Assembly (NCBI GenBank): GCA_024516035.1
Contig: CM044967.1
Coordinates: 2,846,859 to 2,910,858 of the forward strand
DNA from: Bactericera cockerelli
Taxonomy: Eukaryota; Arthropoda; Insecta; Hemiptera; Triozidae
Length of the DNA: 64,000 bases
Reading direction: 5' to 3'
Shown here: positions 10,072 to 19,949 of the stretch, one piece after another
Layout: every line of letters starts with the position of its first letter
Numbering within the stretch: position 1 is the first letter of the stretch
The notes under the pieces: model-generated
What the model was told of the DNA's origin: nothing
What the model saw: the letters and a program-made list of their open reading frames with translations, nothing else
The model's database searches: none
Made by a program: the position numbers and the translations under genes

Positions 10072-10246
10072 CTTCAATTGAACCATACAATTCCTGGGTG
10101 CGAAGTCGGGCCCGTTCAAGTTCCAGTATCTGTTCCTGTGTCGGTGACTCACGCTGGCTCTGGGGCATCTCTAGATCTGCGGGATGGGCCCTAGCCAGAG
10201 TAGCCAGGGCTTCTAGTTGATTCGGATCCTGGGACTGAGTTTGGGT
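10072..10246 (-). CDS. Kleisin gene, exon 4
   Basis: This exon is 175 bp: phase 0 at the start (acceptor CCCAATCAG) and one base left over at the donor GTAAAC, matched by exon 5. It reads TQTQSQDPNQLEALATLARA and ends with a helical, charged stretch (EQILELERARLRTQELYGSI). Gln/Ser-Pro content suggests a phosphorylatable linker. Confidence 0.65.
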
Positions 10247-10319
10247 CTGATTGGGACAAAATGATTTTTTTTTGGTAATCTTCAAACATTAATTAAGCCC
10301 TATTTTTCTTCTAACCAAA

Positions 10320-10560
10320 GTTAACAATGGGAATAAAATGAACCAATGGAAGCAAGTCATTTTTCTTTGGAAGAGAAAAATTTCCATTTCCAAAGTTATG
10401 GAGTGGAAGTAGAAAATTCTTGCTTCCAGTTCTTTTATAGGTTAAGTCCATTGTTATCTTTAAAAGTAACCAAACGCATTTTCTTTAAGAATGACTTTGG
10501 AATAAAATGGAAATATTGGAAAACCTAACCAGAATTTTTTTTTTGGTTAGAAAGAAAAAT
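10320..10560. repeat. Palindromic repeat family, copy 1
   Basis: The two ends are partial inverted copies of each other (GGGAATAAAATGAACC ... GGAATAAAATGG, and AGAAAAATxxCxTTTxC units). A related sequence lies at 33.37-33.62 kb and shares ACTTAACCTATAAAAGAA on opposite strands. It resembles an old foldback element; no terminal duplication was identified. Confidence 0.5.
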
Positions 10561-10984
10561 ACGACTTTATTAAGCTTGCAGTTGTTGGCTTCGACAAAAT
10601 TGTTTTTGTGATTTCTGTGAACAGTTGAAAATATTAAAAATGTATAAGAGTTGATCCCGCCACAACTAATATAATAACTTCCAATCGAAGAGATTTTTTT
10701 CATCAAAGTGGTGATCACCACTGGTAGAATTTCGATCACCAGGTGGACTCAGGGGTTAACTTAGAAAAATTATTAAGGATTGACCCCCTAATGTACATTT
10801 AAAACTCCACCATATCTTATATTGTAACATGATTTTGTGTGTGTGTTAAAGTTTTCATTCTTAAAGTTTTCATTTAAATACCTCTCATTTAAAGTAAGTT
10901 TTTATTTTCATATTAGATTAAGTATAGGGAATGAACTTATGGAAACACCCACGTAAATAAAGTTAGGAAAGGAAAAGTACTTAC

Positions 10985-11144
10985 GGCCCAATCATTCATT
11001 ATTGTCTGAATTATGTCCTGATCAAGCATCATGTTTTCAGCAGCATCTTGTGAGACATAATGACTTGAATTTAATCCATCATCTTCTTCAGTTAAAGTAA
11101 TTCGATCCAAATTCATTCTATTGTGCTCAACAAGGTCTGATATA
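10985..11144 (-). CDS. Kleisin gene, exon 3
   Basis: This exon is 160 bp. One base (T) completes an earlier codon, then come 53 codons ending in phase 0 (donor GTAAGTAC). It reads ISDLVEHNRMNLDRITLTEE and ends DIIQTIMNDWA. The 'RMNLDRITLTEED' segment corresponds in position and pattern to the 'SRVEEITxRE' segment that follows the N-terminal domain of RAD21. Only this frame is open across the exon. Confidence 0.68.
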
Positions 11145-11374
11145 CTGGAAAAAAGAAAAAAAAAATATATTAAAATATATAATTATAAAAGTATCATTAC
11201 TTTAGTGTTAATCAACAATAATTCGGTCTAAAATCGCTCGATTTTATTCCCAACAAAGCCAGAGTAATTCTTCATGTGGAATTTAGCTTATAAACGTTTT
11301 TTTTTTTATAGAGTGAATTGGACTGAAATTGTTCTCTTACTCCAGTTCTCTTGTATCCAGACTTGACTGTATGT

Positions 11375-11580
11375 CTGTCCGTAGCTCAAGGTAAAACGGC
11401 ACTCTTAATCCCAAGATTCCAGAGGTCGTGGATTCGAACAACCAGCCGGGACATGACAAGTTATTCTCCCATTTGGATTTTTACCACATAATAATATGTT
11501 ACTTGGGCTTACTACTGGACTAATGGGACTTTAATAGTCTTAATCGCAGTATAATAAGGTGATATTAATTATTAATTATA
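11375..11580 (+). mobile_element. SINE family A copy next to exon 2
   Basis: It carries the hallmarks CCGTAGCTCAAGG, GAGGTCGTGGATTCGAAC and CAGCCGGGACATGACAAG, then ACCACATAATAATATG, GGGCTTACTACTGGA and a TAATTATTAA-type tail. It ends about 20 bp from the end of the open reading frame of exon 2, on the donor side. Confidence 0.8.
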
Positions 11581-11603
11581 TCCTAATCGACTGCAATGTG
11601 TTA

Positions 11604-11872
11604 TACTACTCGGAATCCGTCCACCATATCCACATGCAGGAAGTCAGCAGGATCAGGAAGGGTCTGAGGATCCTCGAAACTTGGTCTTGGTTTGGTGGTC
11701 TGTTTGTTCGGCTTTTCCTTCAACTGTTCGGGTCCCAGGTTCCCGGAGCGGTGACATCCACTATTGTGTTGCTCACGATTTCAGTTTCCTTCAGTAGACT
11801 CCTAACTTGGTACCGCAGGGCCTCGGATAGGCCGACGATCAACTGAGAGTGGAATCGCATGTCGATTGTGTT
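11604..11872 (-). CDS. Kleisin gene, exon 2 region (N-terminal domain, frame broken or split)
   Basis: From the acceptor CTTTCAG (11873-11879) the phase-0 frame reads NTIDMRFHSQLIVGLSEALR and YQVRSLLKETEI, matching the N-terminal helical region of kleisins that packs on SMC3 (pattern RF..YxSxQLxxGxxxVxxxQxxxLLxE). It then meets TGA at 11,720-11,722. The frame two bases over is open from there (LKEKPNKQTTKPRPSFEDPQ then TLPDPADFLHVDMVDGFR) to TAA at 11,601, and resembles the acidic 'PEEF..FDxxLPD' stretch of RAD21. A 53-nt GTGAGC...CAG interval (11,724-11,776) would join the two in frame as a tiny intron; a one-base indel is the alternative. The end phase does not meet exon 3, so a small exon may be missing. 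Confidence 0.6.
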
Positions 11873-12049
11873 CTGAAAGAAAATATATACGGAAGAATAC
11901 CGCTACATTTATCTTTAAAATATATAAGACCTGTTTGACTGCTGGAGTAAAGGTATATTCTATCTATTGTAACTCAAAAATTCAAGGGACAGAAGCGTCT
12001 TTCCGAGTTATGTATTTATACTCGCATATTGTATTTATACTCAATAAAT

Positions 12050-12440
12050 AAAGAGGTGCTTTGTTAAACTGTTGGCATAATGGACTACTGTTTTTGCGCT
12101 GACAGTCTAAATAAAGCGACTATACTTATACTTACTTATAGATAGTTTTTTTCGGGATTTCGAATAAGGAGCGAAGTTCGACAAAGGCCGAAGAATTCTT
12201 TCGAGTTATCGGGATTTCGAGCTTAGCGAAATTCTATTTTATCAAAAATGTGTTAATTTTTGTTATTATGTAACAATTTTAGTGTATAGCGTATTATTAA
12301 AGGACTTTTTCTTTTATTTGAATATCTTCCGCTTCATTTTCTTTTGTTATTTTTGTTCAATCAATTTTTCAATTATTAATTTTATACTGTAAATATTGTA
12401 CTTGTCACTTTGTCTACTATCTATAAAGATAAAAAACACA
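12050..12440. other. Intron sequence, no recognised element
   Basis: AT-rich. A CG-containing short stretch (GGATTTCGAATAAGGAGC, GGGATTTCGAGCTTAGCG) repeats 'GGGATTTCGA' at 12,153 and 12,210, but no family is assigned. Confidence 0.35.
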
Positions 12441-12529
12441 CACACGACCTACACCAACACATTACTCTACCCACAAACCTACAAGATTGTTGACTAATAT
12501 CATAATTCTCAAAATCTTGTTTTTCTATA

Positions 12530-12690
12530 AAGGTAGTAGTTGTGCCCCGGAACCGCTTTCGCATTACTTCAGGGCACTTTACCTTTACATCAACTCGGTC
12601 ATAATTTTTCGCTCCGGCCGGATTCGAACCCGCAACCTTCGGGTCAGCAACCGATGCTCTTAACCACCAAGTCACGGAGGTCGGCTCAAA
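12530..12690 (-). mobile_element. SINE family F copy, reversed
   Basis: Read on the minus strand it has GTGACTTGGTGGTTAAGAGC, a B box GGTTGCGGGTTCGAATCC and a body ending AAAGCGGTTCCGGGGCAC. It matches the forward copy at 20.31-20.48 kb. Confidence 0.78.
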
Positions 12691-12776
12691 ATATCGAAAT
12701 CACTCAAAATATTTATCAAAAAACCATTAAAACCTCTACCAAATAATAATAATAAAACTGCTAATTATTCTTAACT

Positions 12777-13385
12777 GTGCACCAAAATCAAACTCCACCA
12801 AAGCTTTCTGTCGAAAATACTCAAAACGTTCTACCAAAAACATCATTAATACCTCTACCAAAATAGTAATCACCGAAATGGGAAAAGGCAAAGAAAAAGA
12901 AGAAGATATCATTACTTTCTCTACCAAAATAATAATAATACTCACAGAACCAAAGCAAAAAAAAATCAATACACAAAAAAAGGCACCAATATCACAACCT
13001 CCACCAAATCTAAAATACACTCAAATCTAAATAAAATACCAAACAATGTAGTCTCAATACATAAAATTAAATACCAATAAAAATAATACATCAACAAAAC
13101 ACAGTCGAACCTGGATATAAGAGAACTCAAGGCAACGGAAATTTTGTCTCTCATAGCCAGGTTTCTCTTATAGAGAGATTATTTTCCCTTATAGAGTTGT
13201 AAATTTGACCTGAAAAGTGTTCTTCTATATCGAGATTTCTCTTATATCCAGGTTTGACAAAATTGTGCACCAAAATCATGACCTCTACCAATTCTAAAAT
13301 ACACAAAATATTTTACCAAAAACTGTAGTCTCAATACACGAAATTTAATACCAATACAAATAATACATCAAGCAAAATAATACTA
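12777..13385. repeat. Imperfect direct duplication split by a MITE
   Basis: The sequence from GTGCACCAAAATCA (12,777 and 13,265) through CTAAAATACAC and TAGTCTCAATACA (13,047 and 13,327) to AATAATACATCAA occurs twice. The second copy begins just after the pogo-like MITE at 13,104-13,258. Many ACCTCTACCAAAAT units lie in between. Confidence 0.6.
13104..13258. mobile_element. Pogo-like MITE
   Basis: It begins CAGTCGAACCTGGATATAAG and ends with the near-complement CTTATATCCAGGTTTGAC. The CAGTxxxACC start is typical of pogo/Tigger termini. Related sequences are at 38.47-38.83 and 48.33-48.48 kb. Confidence 0.62.
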
Positions 13386-13659
13386 AAAATATTGAGTATT
13401 CTCAATAAGTACTCAAAATCTCGTACTTACTCCAGAGTCCTCACAGACCAGGATCTGTCCTGGGCGATATCCTGCCATTCCTCAAGCATACCAATGTTTC
13501 CTTAACACCACCTTCCAACATGTTTGATGGGTGTCCAACAGGTCGGGGTTAGAAAATGTATGATTAGGGTTTTTATTATTATTATCTGACCTGGTTGCAT
13601 GGTTTTCAGTAAAACCCTAACAGTGAACACTGCGACCTAATTAGATCTATTGTGACCAG

Positions 13660-13905
13660 TTGATTCTATTCGGTTTTAACGTCCTGATTTGAGATAGATA
13701 GTCAGGACGGGGGTTTTACCCTCCATTCGCTGGGAATCGTACCAGCTACCCATATTAACCTCACCTAGCCTGGGTAGGTCCAGCCTCACGTGTTTGGAGG
13801 GAACGGAATTTTTTTTCGAAAAGTCTGCTCCAACCGGGGATCGAACTCGGGATCTCTGGACTACGGGCAGTAGTCACAACCATTACGCCACGGAGTCTGG
13901 GCAAT
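13660..13905 (-). mobile_element. SINE family E copy, reversed
   Basis: On the minus strand it reads TCCGTGGCGTAATGG, ACTACTGCCCGTAGTCCAGA and GATCCCGAGTTCGATCCCCG, and its body ends with AACCCCCGTCCTGACTATCT. It matches 18.64-18.87 and 19.43 kb. Confidence 0.78.
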
Positions 13906-14097
13906 AATAATGTTTCAAAAAACACTCTCCGCAACTTAACAGACCACCATAATTTGAAAACTTAAGTAATAACGTCTAGAATAGTTGGACATGATAGAAG
14001 CTTGTACGTACATGATCCCTTATTTTCATCAATATGATGTACGTACCTAAGCCTATCTCCATGACACTGAATTAATGTGATAGGTAGCTTATTCTAG

Positions 14098-14235
14098 CGC
14101 ACGACCAGCTCAGTGGTAAGATATTCGCCTGCCATGCGGAAGGTCCAGGGTTCGATCCCCAGAAACAAAAAATAATCGTATTCAAAACTTAGTGTCACTT
14201 GCTTATAAGGAACACCTTCCGGTGCGCTCTCAGTA
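14098..14235 (+). mobile_element. SINE family D copy, truncated at the 3' side
   Basis: The head reads GCTCAGTGGTAAGATATTCG, then TGCCATGCGGAAGGTCCAGG and GTTCGATCCCC. The body is cut after CACCTTCCGGTGCGCTC, a segment present in the full copy at 39.42 kb. Confidence 0.75.
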
Positions 14236-14769
14236 AACCCTTATCATTTTTTTTATTTATAAAACTTGTTCTTATATTTTTTTCGTATGCTATCTCGTCT
14301 AGCCAGAATCGTAAAATGCCGCCAGAAGGCGGTCGAAAGGCTGCCAAACTTTAGGCTCTAGGAACCCTAATATATGTGTTTTGGCACTGAAAACTGATTA
14401 TCTAAAATTTTGAGTAATTCCATTACATTCCTTTCTATAAGATAAGGAAAGTAAAAGAGGATGTGAAACACTTATTTTTAAAATACATATGAAGAAAAGA
14501 AAAAAAAATCAGAAATCAACCATGGCTAAAAAAGTAAATGGAGAACTCGTAACCTGTCCCTAAAATCGGTCATTTTTGTTAGTTTTAACACAAAAATAAA
14601 AAGAAAAATAAAATTAATCAGAATCAACATAGCATAATATAGATAGTTAATGGAAACCCTCGTAACCTGTCCATAAGATCGGCGGACTTGTTTGTTAGGG
14701 GCAAGTCTATTTAACCTCATAAGGATTTAATTATGATCACATTAATTATTGTCTGTACCGTACACGATG

Positions 14770-14895
14770 TCAAGGCCGTGTAACCAGCAGGGTTGGCCGG
14801 AATTCACGAATCTTTACCTCGCTGGACGTAGCTTAACTTCGGTGATCCCACGACTGGGATATCACGGTGACCATCACGCTGGCTAACTTTAGTTT
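14770..14895 (-). mobile_element. Core fragment shared with family E relatives, reversed
   Basis: It carries GGTTGGCCGGAATTCACG, CCTCGCTGGACGTAGCTTAA and CTTCGGTGATCCCACGA. The same core is found at 16.2, 31.2 and 37.3 kb, so it is a mobile body segment reused by SINEs with different heads. Confidence 0.6.
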
Positions 14896-14956
14896 GTTAG
14901 GGGACAGATTATTACCCATAGCTATTAAGTTATGACGTGTCCATTTACTTATTTGT

Positions 14957-15450
14957 CTGTCCCGGTAGCTCGATGGTCAAGGCGTCTGACTGGTAATCCA
15001 TAACCGGTTCGAAACCAAGCTGGACATGACAATTATCCTCCTATTTGGATATCATTGAGTGATATCAATGGTATCTTCTCCTTCAACATGTACAAATCAT
15101 ATATTTACTTGTTACAATTATTGTATTCACTATGTTGTGATTGTAAAAAAAAAGTAAATAAATTGTAAAAAAAAAAAAAAAAAAAAATGGGATATTGACC
15201 ACATAATAATACGTTTTGGGCTTCCTATAGAATAATAGGACTCATTAGTCCTAGTCACCGACCTCAGTAGCTTGATCGATAAGGCAGCGGACTTGTAACC
15301 TGGAGGTCGGTGGTTCAAGTCCCGGTTTCAGCGTAGATTTAGTAAAGGGAGTTTGAGTAGTTGTGATATCACGTTAGTGATTAACACAAATATGATAACA
15401 ACAAAACATTAGTCCTAGTCGGGCACTATAAATAAAGCTATATTTTTTTT
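14957..15450 (+). mobile_element. SINE family A copy split by two insertions
   Basis: The head (TGTCCCGGTAGCTCGATGGT) is at 14,957. The body resumes at 15,187 after a 130-bp insertion ending in poly(A), and is interrupted again by a SINE C at 15,257-15,407. It finishes GTCGGGCACTATAAATAAAG. Confidence 0.7.
15257..15407 (+). mobile_element. SINE family C inserted in SINE A, with target duplication
   Basis: It runs from ACCGACCTCAGTAGCTTGAT to TAACACAAATATGATAACAA. The 13-bp sequence ATTAGTCCTAGTC flanks it on both sides (15,244-15,256 and 15,408-15,420), which fixes the insertion boundaries. Confidence 0.88.
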
Positions 15451-15603
15451 TTACTTTCCTTATTTACATACGAGTATAATGTCTACACTGGAGATTAGGT
15501 TGCTAGTATATTACTACCCGCAACCATAATCTCCGGCAATAACTGACACTGATTTGGTACAAAAGAAAATAGATATTATTATTATTTCTCCATGACTTCT
15601 TAC

Positions 15604-15777
15604 CCTGTGAGTGGAAATGAAGTCAGCCGTAGCAGCTACATCCAGCTCCTCCATCTCTCTCCTCCAAGTCTCGTTGGGTTTGGATTTCTGGGCCCGTAAG
15701 AGGACCTGAATATCAGGCAGATCTCTGAAGATCGGAGCTCCTGCCATTGTGAAGCCGGGTGAGATCTAAGATGAGCT
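15604..15777 (-). CDS. Kleisin gene, first coding exon
   Basis: The acceptor is TATATTTCCAG (15,778-15,779 AG). Thirty untranslated bases precede the ATG at 15,747; 48 codons follow, reading MAGAPIFRDLPDIQVLLRAQ and ending AATADFISTHR, and the donor GTAAGA leaves phase 0. In REC8/RAD21 the first residues are usually a short hydrophobic 'MFY...' strand followed by 'WLAA'. Here that start is unlike the norm, although the following 'REMEELDVAATADFI' has the expected helical pattern. Either the N-terminus has diverged or a further upstream start is used. Confidence 0.65.
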
Positions 15778-15813
15778 CTGGAAATATAGAGAGAAACAAC
15801 AATGTTAATGTTA

Positions 15814-16133
15814 TGCTAGGGTGGCGTCATCGTGAACGATAATAATAATAATATCGCCTTATTTATACTGCCCGATAAGGACTTTGAAAGTCCCATTATT
15901 CCAGCAGTAGGCCCTATACATATTATTATGTGGTAAAAATACCAAATGGGAGGATAACGATGGTAGCCAGACAGTGGAGGAATGACTTAGCACTTCTACC
16001 ACTGTCTGTACAAGGAGGCTAATAATTGACAAGGGCACCCAGAACCAAGCCAATGCTGGTCTACTCCCTGTTTGTAGTGCCCCAGCCAAACTGCTGGTCT
16101 ACTCCCTGTTTATAGTCCCCCAGCCAGACTGTT
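15814..16133 (-). mobile_element. Retroposon family X, interrupted by a SINE A
   Basis: It starts AGGGTGGCGTCATCGTGAAC, resumes at 15,961 with GGTAGCCAGACAGTGGAGGA, and ends in the 38-bp monomer GCTGGTCTACTCCCTGTTTA / TAGTCCCCCAGCCAGACT. The (GAT)n tail end seen in other copies is missing here. Confidence 0.8.
15841..15955 (-). mobile_element. SINE family A, 5'-truncated, inserted into element X
   Basis: A reversed tail (AATAATAATAATATCGCC) through CCAAATGGGAGGAT. AACGAT flanks it on both sides (15,835-15,840 and 15,956-15,961), giving a short target duplication inside X. Confidence 0.8.
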
Positions 16134-16179
16134 ATGTTATTAATGTTATACACTTTATTAATAAAGACATAAATACAAA

Positions 16180-16390
16180 CAGGCATTTCCGGCCCTACTA
16201 AGGCTGAATGAGGTTGACTTCAATGGCGACTTATCGAAGTCTTAACCTCGCTGTACGTTGCTTAACTTCACAGGACATGCTGTGATCTGTAAAATATAGG
16301 AATCGGGAATCAAACCCGCTACCTCGGATTCCAGTGGTACAAAGATTTGAGCCACCGACCGAAGTGCGACACCGGCTAAAGTTAAGCTTG
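16180..16390 (-). mobile_element. tRNA-headed SINE with the shared core, reversed
   Basis: The core reads GCATTTCCGGCCCTACTAAG and CCTCGCTGTACGTTGCTTAA. The reversed head has GGTAGCGGGTTTGATTCCCG. It combines the core of the 14.8 and 37.3 kb fragments with a different tRNA-like head. Confidence 0.6.
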
Positions 16391-16504
16391 TGCTATTCAG
16401 CAAAAATAAATCAAATGTGAATCAGTTGTTTTCTTCCCACTGGAATCGAACCCACACCCACACCTATAAATACAAGAGGAAATCTAGGGAATCCTTTCAA
16501 CAGT

Positions 16505-16680
16505 CAACTATAATAATAACTCTTTGTAGTGGAAGTTAACCATGCTCAAAGCATTTTCTACCACCTAACTCTCTGAGTCTTTTTATTATGTGGTCACATA
16601 AAAAAATGAGGAAAAATTCATGCATTGGGTGGGATTCGAACCAACGGATCCCTAGACTACCTGGATTATCAACTCATAAC
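16505..16680 (-). mobile_element. SINE family B copy, reversed, 5' end missing
   Basis: It carries AGCATTTTCTACCACCTAAC, AATTCATGCATTGGGTGGGA and TTCGAACCAACGGATCCCTA, matching the reverse of family B. Confidence 0.78.
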
Positions 16681-17371
16681 AACATTATATTAGAGCGAAA
16701 TTTTAAAGTTTTGAACGGGATTTTTGAAAAGAACTATTTGGAATGAAAAAAAAAGAATGACCGGAACACAGTTCCTTGAGGTATACCAAAGCGATTGAGT
16801 AGAGAGAACACGATTTACCACGAAGCGCAACATTTTATTTCGAAACGTTTCGCGACATTTTGAATCTGAAGTGTTGCTTGGCAATTTCAGTCAATGGGGT
16901 TTGATCTAATTTGATTCCAAAGAAAAATAGGAAACTTTGAAAGAAAAGTGGACTTATCAATACGATCAAATGCTTAGGGAAGGTCAAAGATGAATTCTAC
17001 ATGGTATCACTCGGTATCACGCGATTCAACTAGTGGAATGATCACAGTTTCTTCTTATTATATGTGGATTTTATCCTTCTGCACCCGAGTTACGACCTAA
17101 GGCATGGCCCTATATTGATTTTCCTAACACTACTCTACACAATGAGGCATTGCCGTGCATCCTTTCGGTCCTGTAGTCGGCGCCATCGCCACCGGAACTA
17201 AAATGGACCTTATTGGTAATATTTAAATATTTCTGTTTTAGTAGCTTGTTAATATTTTCTTCTTCGTCAGTTCTATAAGTTTTTTTTTAATTAATAACAT
17301 ATTCACAACTTAAGTAGTAGTTTTATTTTTCAAAAAATATGTAAGTGTACAGATATCAGTTTTATAATAGG

Positions 17372-17580
17372 TATGTAGATAGATCTGGGTCTCATTCCAG
17401 AAAGCTTTCTCACTCTCATAATCCCCAAATCTCCCTTTCAACCGTCACACAACGCAATCTGATCTCTGATAAGTTGATTTTAACGAAATAACCAGAGTTC
17501 ATTGTGTGACGGTTGAAAGGGATCTTTGGGGAATATGAGAGTGAGAAAGTTTTCTGGAATGAGACCCAGATCTACCTATA
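17372..17580. mobile_element. Foldback MITE, about 80-bp inverted arms
   Basis: The left arm (AGATCTGGGTCTCATTCCAG and CTCACTCTCATAATCCCC) is mirrored on the right (CTGGAATGAGACCCAGATCT). The arms cover almost the whole element. A diverged relative at 29.75-29.92 kb shares the arms and the central AATAACCA...AGAGT...TTGTGTGACG segment. Confidence 0.8.
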
Positions 17581-17756
17581 GATATTATATCTACCTATAT
17601 ATTATAGAACTGACGTAAAAGAAAAAGAAACAACATCTTGCACAGAAATACATACAAAACGGCTTTTAATTTTACCTTTTCAGTTCGATAGATCACCTAA
17701 CTTTACAGGTACCTAGGTATTTCAGAACACTATAGAAAAACACTCAAAAATCTTAC

Positions 17757-18200
17757 CTGGTTGGTGGCTCCAGTAACTACCTAGGTATATTCGATACCTA
17801 ATCAAAAACACTAGAACTTCCACGAAAAACAAAATTTGCACAATTAATGTTTTGTGTCTTAATAACTTGAAAAGCAACTCGTCTAAAAAATACAAAGTTT
17901 TCAGATTTTTCTTGAACGAACAATATTCGATACCTAATCAAACTCACTAGAACTTCCACGAAAAACAAAATTTGCACAATTACTGTTCTGTGTCTTAATA
18001 ACTTGAAAAGCCACTCTTACAAATACAAAGTTTTCAGATTTTTCTTGAACCAACACAAAATTTCAAAAGTCTTAAGATAAAGGACACTTGTCTACTAGGC
18101 AACCAAAAACTGTAAACTGAAAATTTAACTGAAATCTGAACCGAGTACCTAACTAGGCTTTCACAGCATTTCTCTCTAACTAGAGAACACAAGCGCCAAT
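17757..18200 (-). promoter_or_regulatory. Probable 5' untranslated exon and promoter of the kleisin gene
   Basis: A strong donor (CCAG|GTAAGA, exon end 17,757) points towards the acceptor at 15,779 of the first coding exon. No open frame is evident upstream, so this should be a leader exon. The start site is not determined; a CCAAT box lies at 18,196-18,200 and a short pyrimidine-rich stretch around 18,060-18,180. A 136-bp tandem duplication falls inside the exon. Confidence 0.45.
17791..18055. repeat. 136-bp tandem duplication in the kleisin leader
   Basis: TCGATACCTAATCAAA starts at 17,791 and again at 17,927. Both units continue ACTAGAACTTCCACGAAAAA, TGTGTCTTAATAACTTGAAA and TACAAAGTTTTCAGATTTTT with few differences. 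Confidence 0.85.
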
Positions 18201-18395
18201 CAGCTTCCCGCAATTTAGATTTGGGTGGGGGGGATTAGGGGAAGGGGTAAAAACCGTTGAAATTTGAATTTTCGAGATTTAACGTGTTTTGACTTGCTAT
18301 GAAATAATGCGAAAATCAACTATAGTCCAGTGAGTGAGAGACATTAATGAGGTGTAGTGTAGGTACTTAGTTTTCAGAATATAAATATTGTGATT

Positions 18396-18600
18396 TTGTG
18401 TATCTCAGTGGTACGGGCGTCGGTCTGGTAATCCAGAGGTCGCAGGTTCGAAACACAGTCAGGGAAAAATCCTCACATTAGCGAAATGAGACTTATAAAA
18501 ATTGGACTTATAATAATAATAATAATTCCGTGTTCGTGAGAATACCTCATGGTGGTGGTGAGAGGATTATATGGACCCCCAGATCAAATGTCTAGGCTCC
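18396..18600 (+). mobile_element. SINE A-like head joined to repeat G
   Basis: A tRNA-like head (TGGTACGGGCGTCGGTCTGG, GGTCGCAGGTTCGAAACAC) is followed by AATAATAATTCCGTGTTCGT and repeat G (GAGAGGATTATATGGACCCC), which recurs at 28.6, 35.05 and 42.4 kb. Confidence 0.55.
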
Positions 18601-18639
18601 TTTCATGTCCATTGATTCTATTTGGTTTTAAAATCTTCT

Positions 18640-18870
18640 TCTTCTCTTACTCTGTCGTATCCCGCTTAAGCAGGGTCGACATTGTTCAACCTCATGGTTT
18701 TTACCCTCCATTCGCTGGGAATCGTACCAGCTACCCACATTAACCTCATCCAGCCTGTAGGGCCGGAAATGCCAGTCTCATAGGCACGGAGGGAACAGAA
18801 TCTGTGTGAAAAATCTGCTCCGACCGGGGATCGAACTCCGAATCTCTGAACTACGGGCAGTAGTCACAAC
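18640..18870 (-). mobile_element. SINE family E copy, reversed, with a repeat I segment
   Basis: It has TTACCCTCCATTCGCTGGGA, GAATCGTACCAGCTACCCAC and GACCGGGGATCGAACTCCGA. The upstream part (TACTCTGTCGTATCCCGC, GCAGGGTCGACATTGTTCAA) is repeat I, also at 21.51 and 39.07 kb. Confidence 0.72.
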
Positions 18871-18929
18871 ACTTGGATAAAATCTAATCCTGTTGTAATT
18901 CTGCCCTAAGAGGACTTGAGGGAAATAAT

Positions 18930-19042
18930 GATATCAACACCAATCGAACTCACCGTTCTAAAATTTGCTGTACTTAAAATTCGAACCATCGACCTCCAGG
19001 TTATGAGTCCACCGCCTTATCGATCATGCTACTGAGATTGGT
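18930..19042 (-). mobile_element. SINE family C copy, reversed, partial
   Basis: The reversed head is seen as ATTCGAACCATCGACCTCCA and GGTTATGAGTCCACCGCC, then TTATCGATCATGCTACTGAG. Confidence 0.72.
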
Positions 19043-19429
19043 AATTGCGAAAAAATTCCTATTAGGAGTTTTCCTTATTTCCTTATTATGCTATTAGGAG
19101 TCTTGTTATGCTGTGCCAAGCAATGAAGGTGTGATATTGTGATATAATGATAGGAATAAATTGCATATTCCATACATTAAGAGAAGAGAAGATACAGTGA
19201 GCGTCTCAATTCTGCACTACATTGACTGGACTACAAATAATCAGAAGAAAGTTAAGTGTAGGAGGTGTGAGAGTGAGGGTAGGGGTAGCTAGCTCAGTTG
19301 AAGAAAAATAGAAACAAATTTCCCCTACTCTTGTGTCTCTGTTTCTTTCTCTTTTTTCCCGCTCAAACAAAATGGGTGAAACGTAGGTACCTGCTGCAAA
19401 TAACGCACAGGTGATTTATTTTTCAATTA

Positions 19430-19530
19430 TTTGGCCAGCTTCCGTGGTGTAACGGTAGTGACTACTGCCCGTGGTCCAGAGATCCTGAGTTCAATTCCCG
19501 GGTGTTGGGCCGAATTTTGAAAGAAAAAAA
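19430..19530 (+). mobile_element. SINE family E head, forward
   Basis: It reads TCCGTGGTGTAACGGTAGTG, ACTACTGCCCGTGGTCCAGA and GATCCTGAGTTCAATTCCCG, then loses the body soon after. Confidence 0.68.
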
Positions 19531-19722
19531 TCTGTTACCTCCGAGCTAATGAACACGTGCTTACGAGATATAGTAATATTTTACTTAAATCAACATTCTC
19601 CAGTCCGGATTTTCGCGTTTAAAACCCGCGGTTTTTGCAATTTTTCTCGCTTTTTTTATCGAAGGTATTCTCGTATTTTCCAAAATATACCTGTGAACAC
19701 CGGCAATGCGAAGTTCATTTTG

Positions 19723-19918
19723 CGCGTTAGGCATTGTATGCATGGTGAACTGGGTTCGATTCCCAGTGGGATAGGGTTTACTTTGTACTTGGCTTTTCGG
19801 GGTCCACTCAGACCTCGTTAGAAGAATTGAGCAGCGACCAGTAGCGGAATTATGGGCAAATGATACACAATAATTAAATCAAAAATGAAACAAAATTCAT
19901 AGTACAATTTTTAACAAC

Positions 19919-19949
<31 letters not shown>

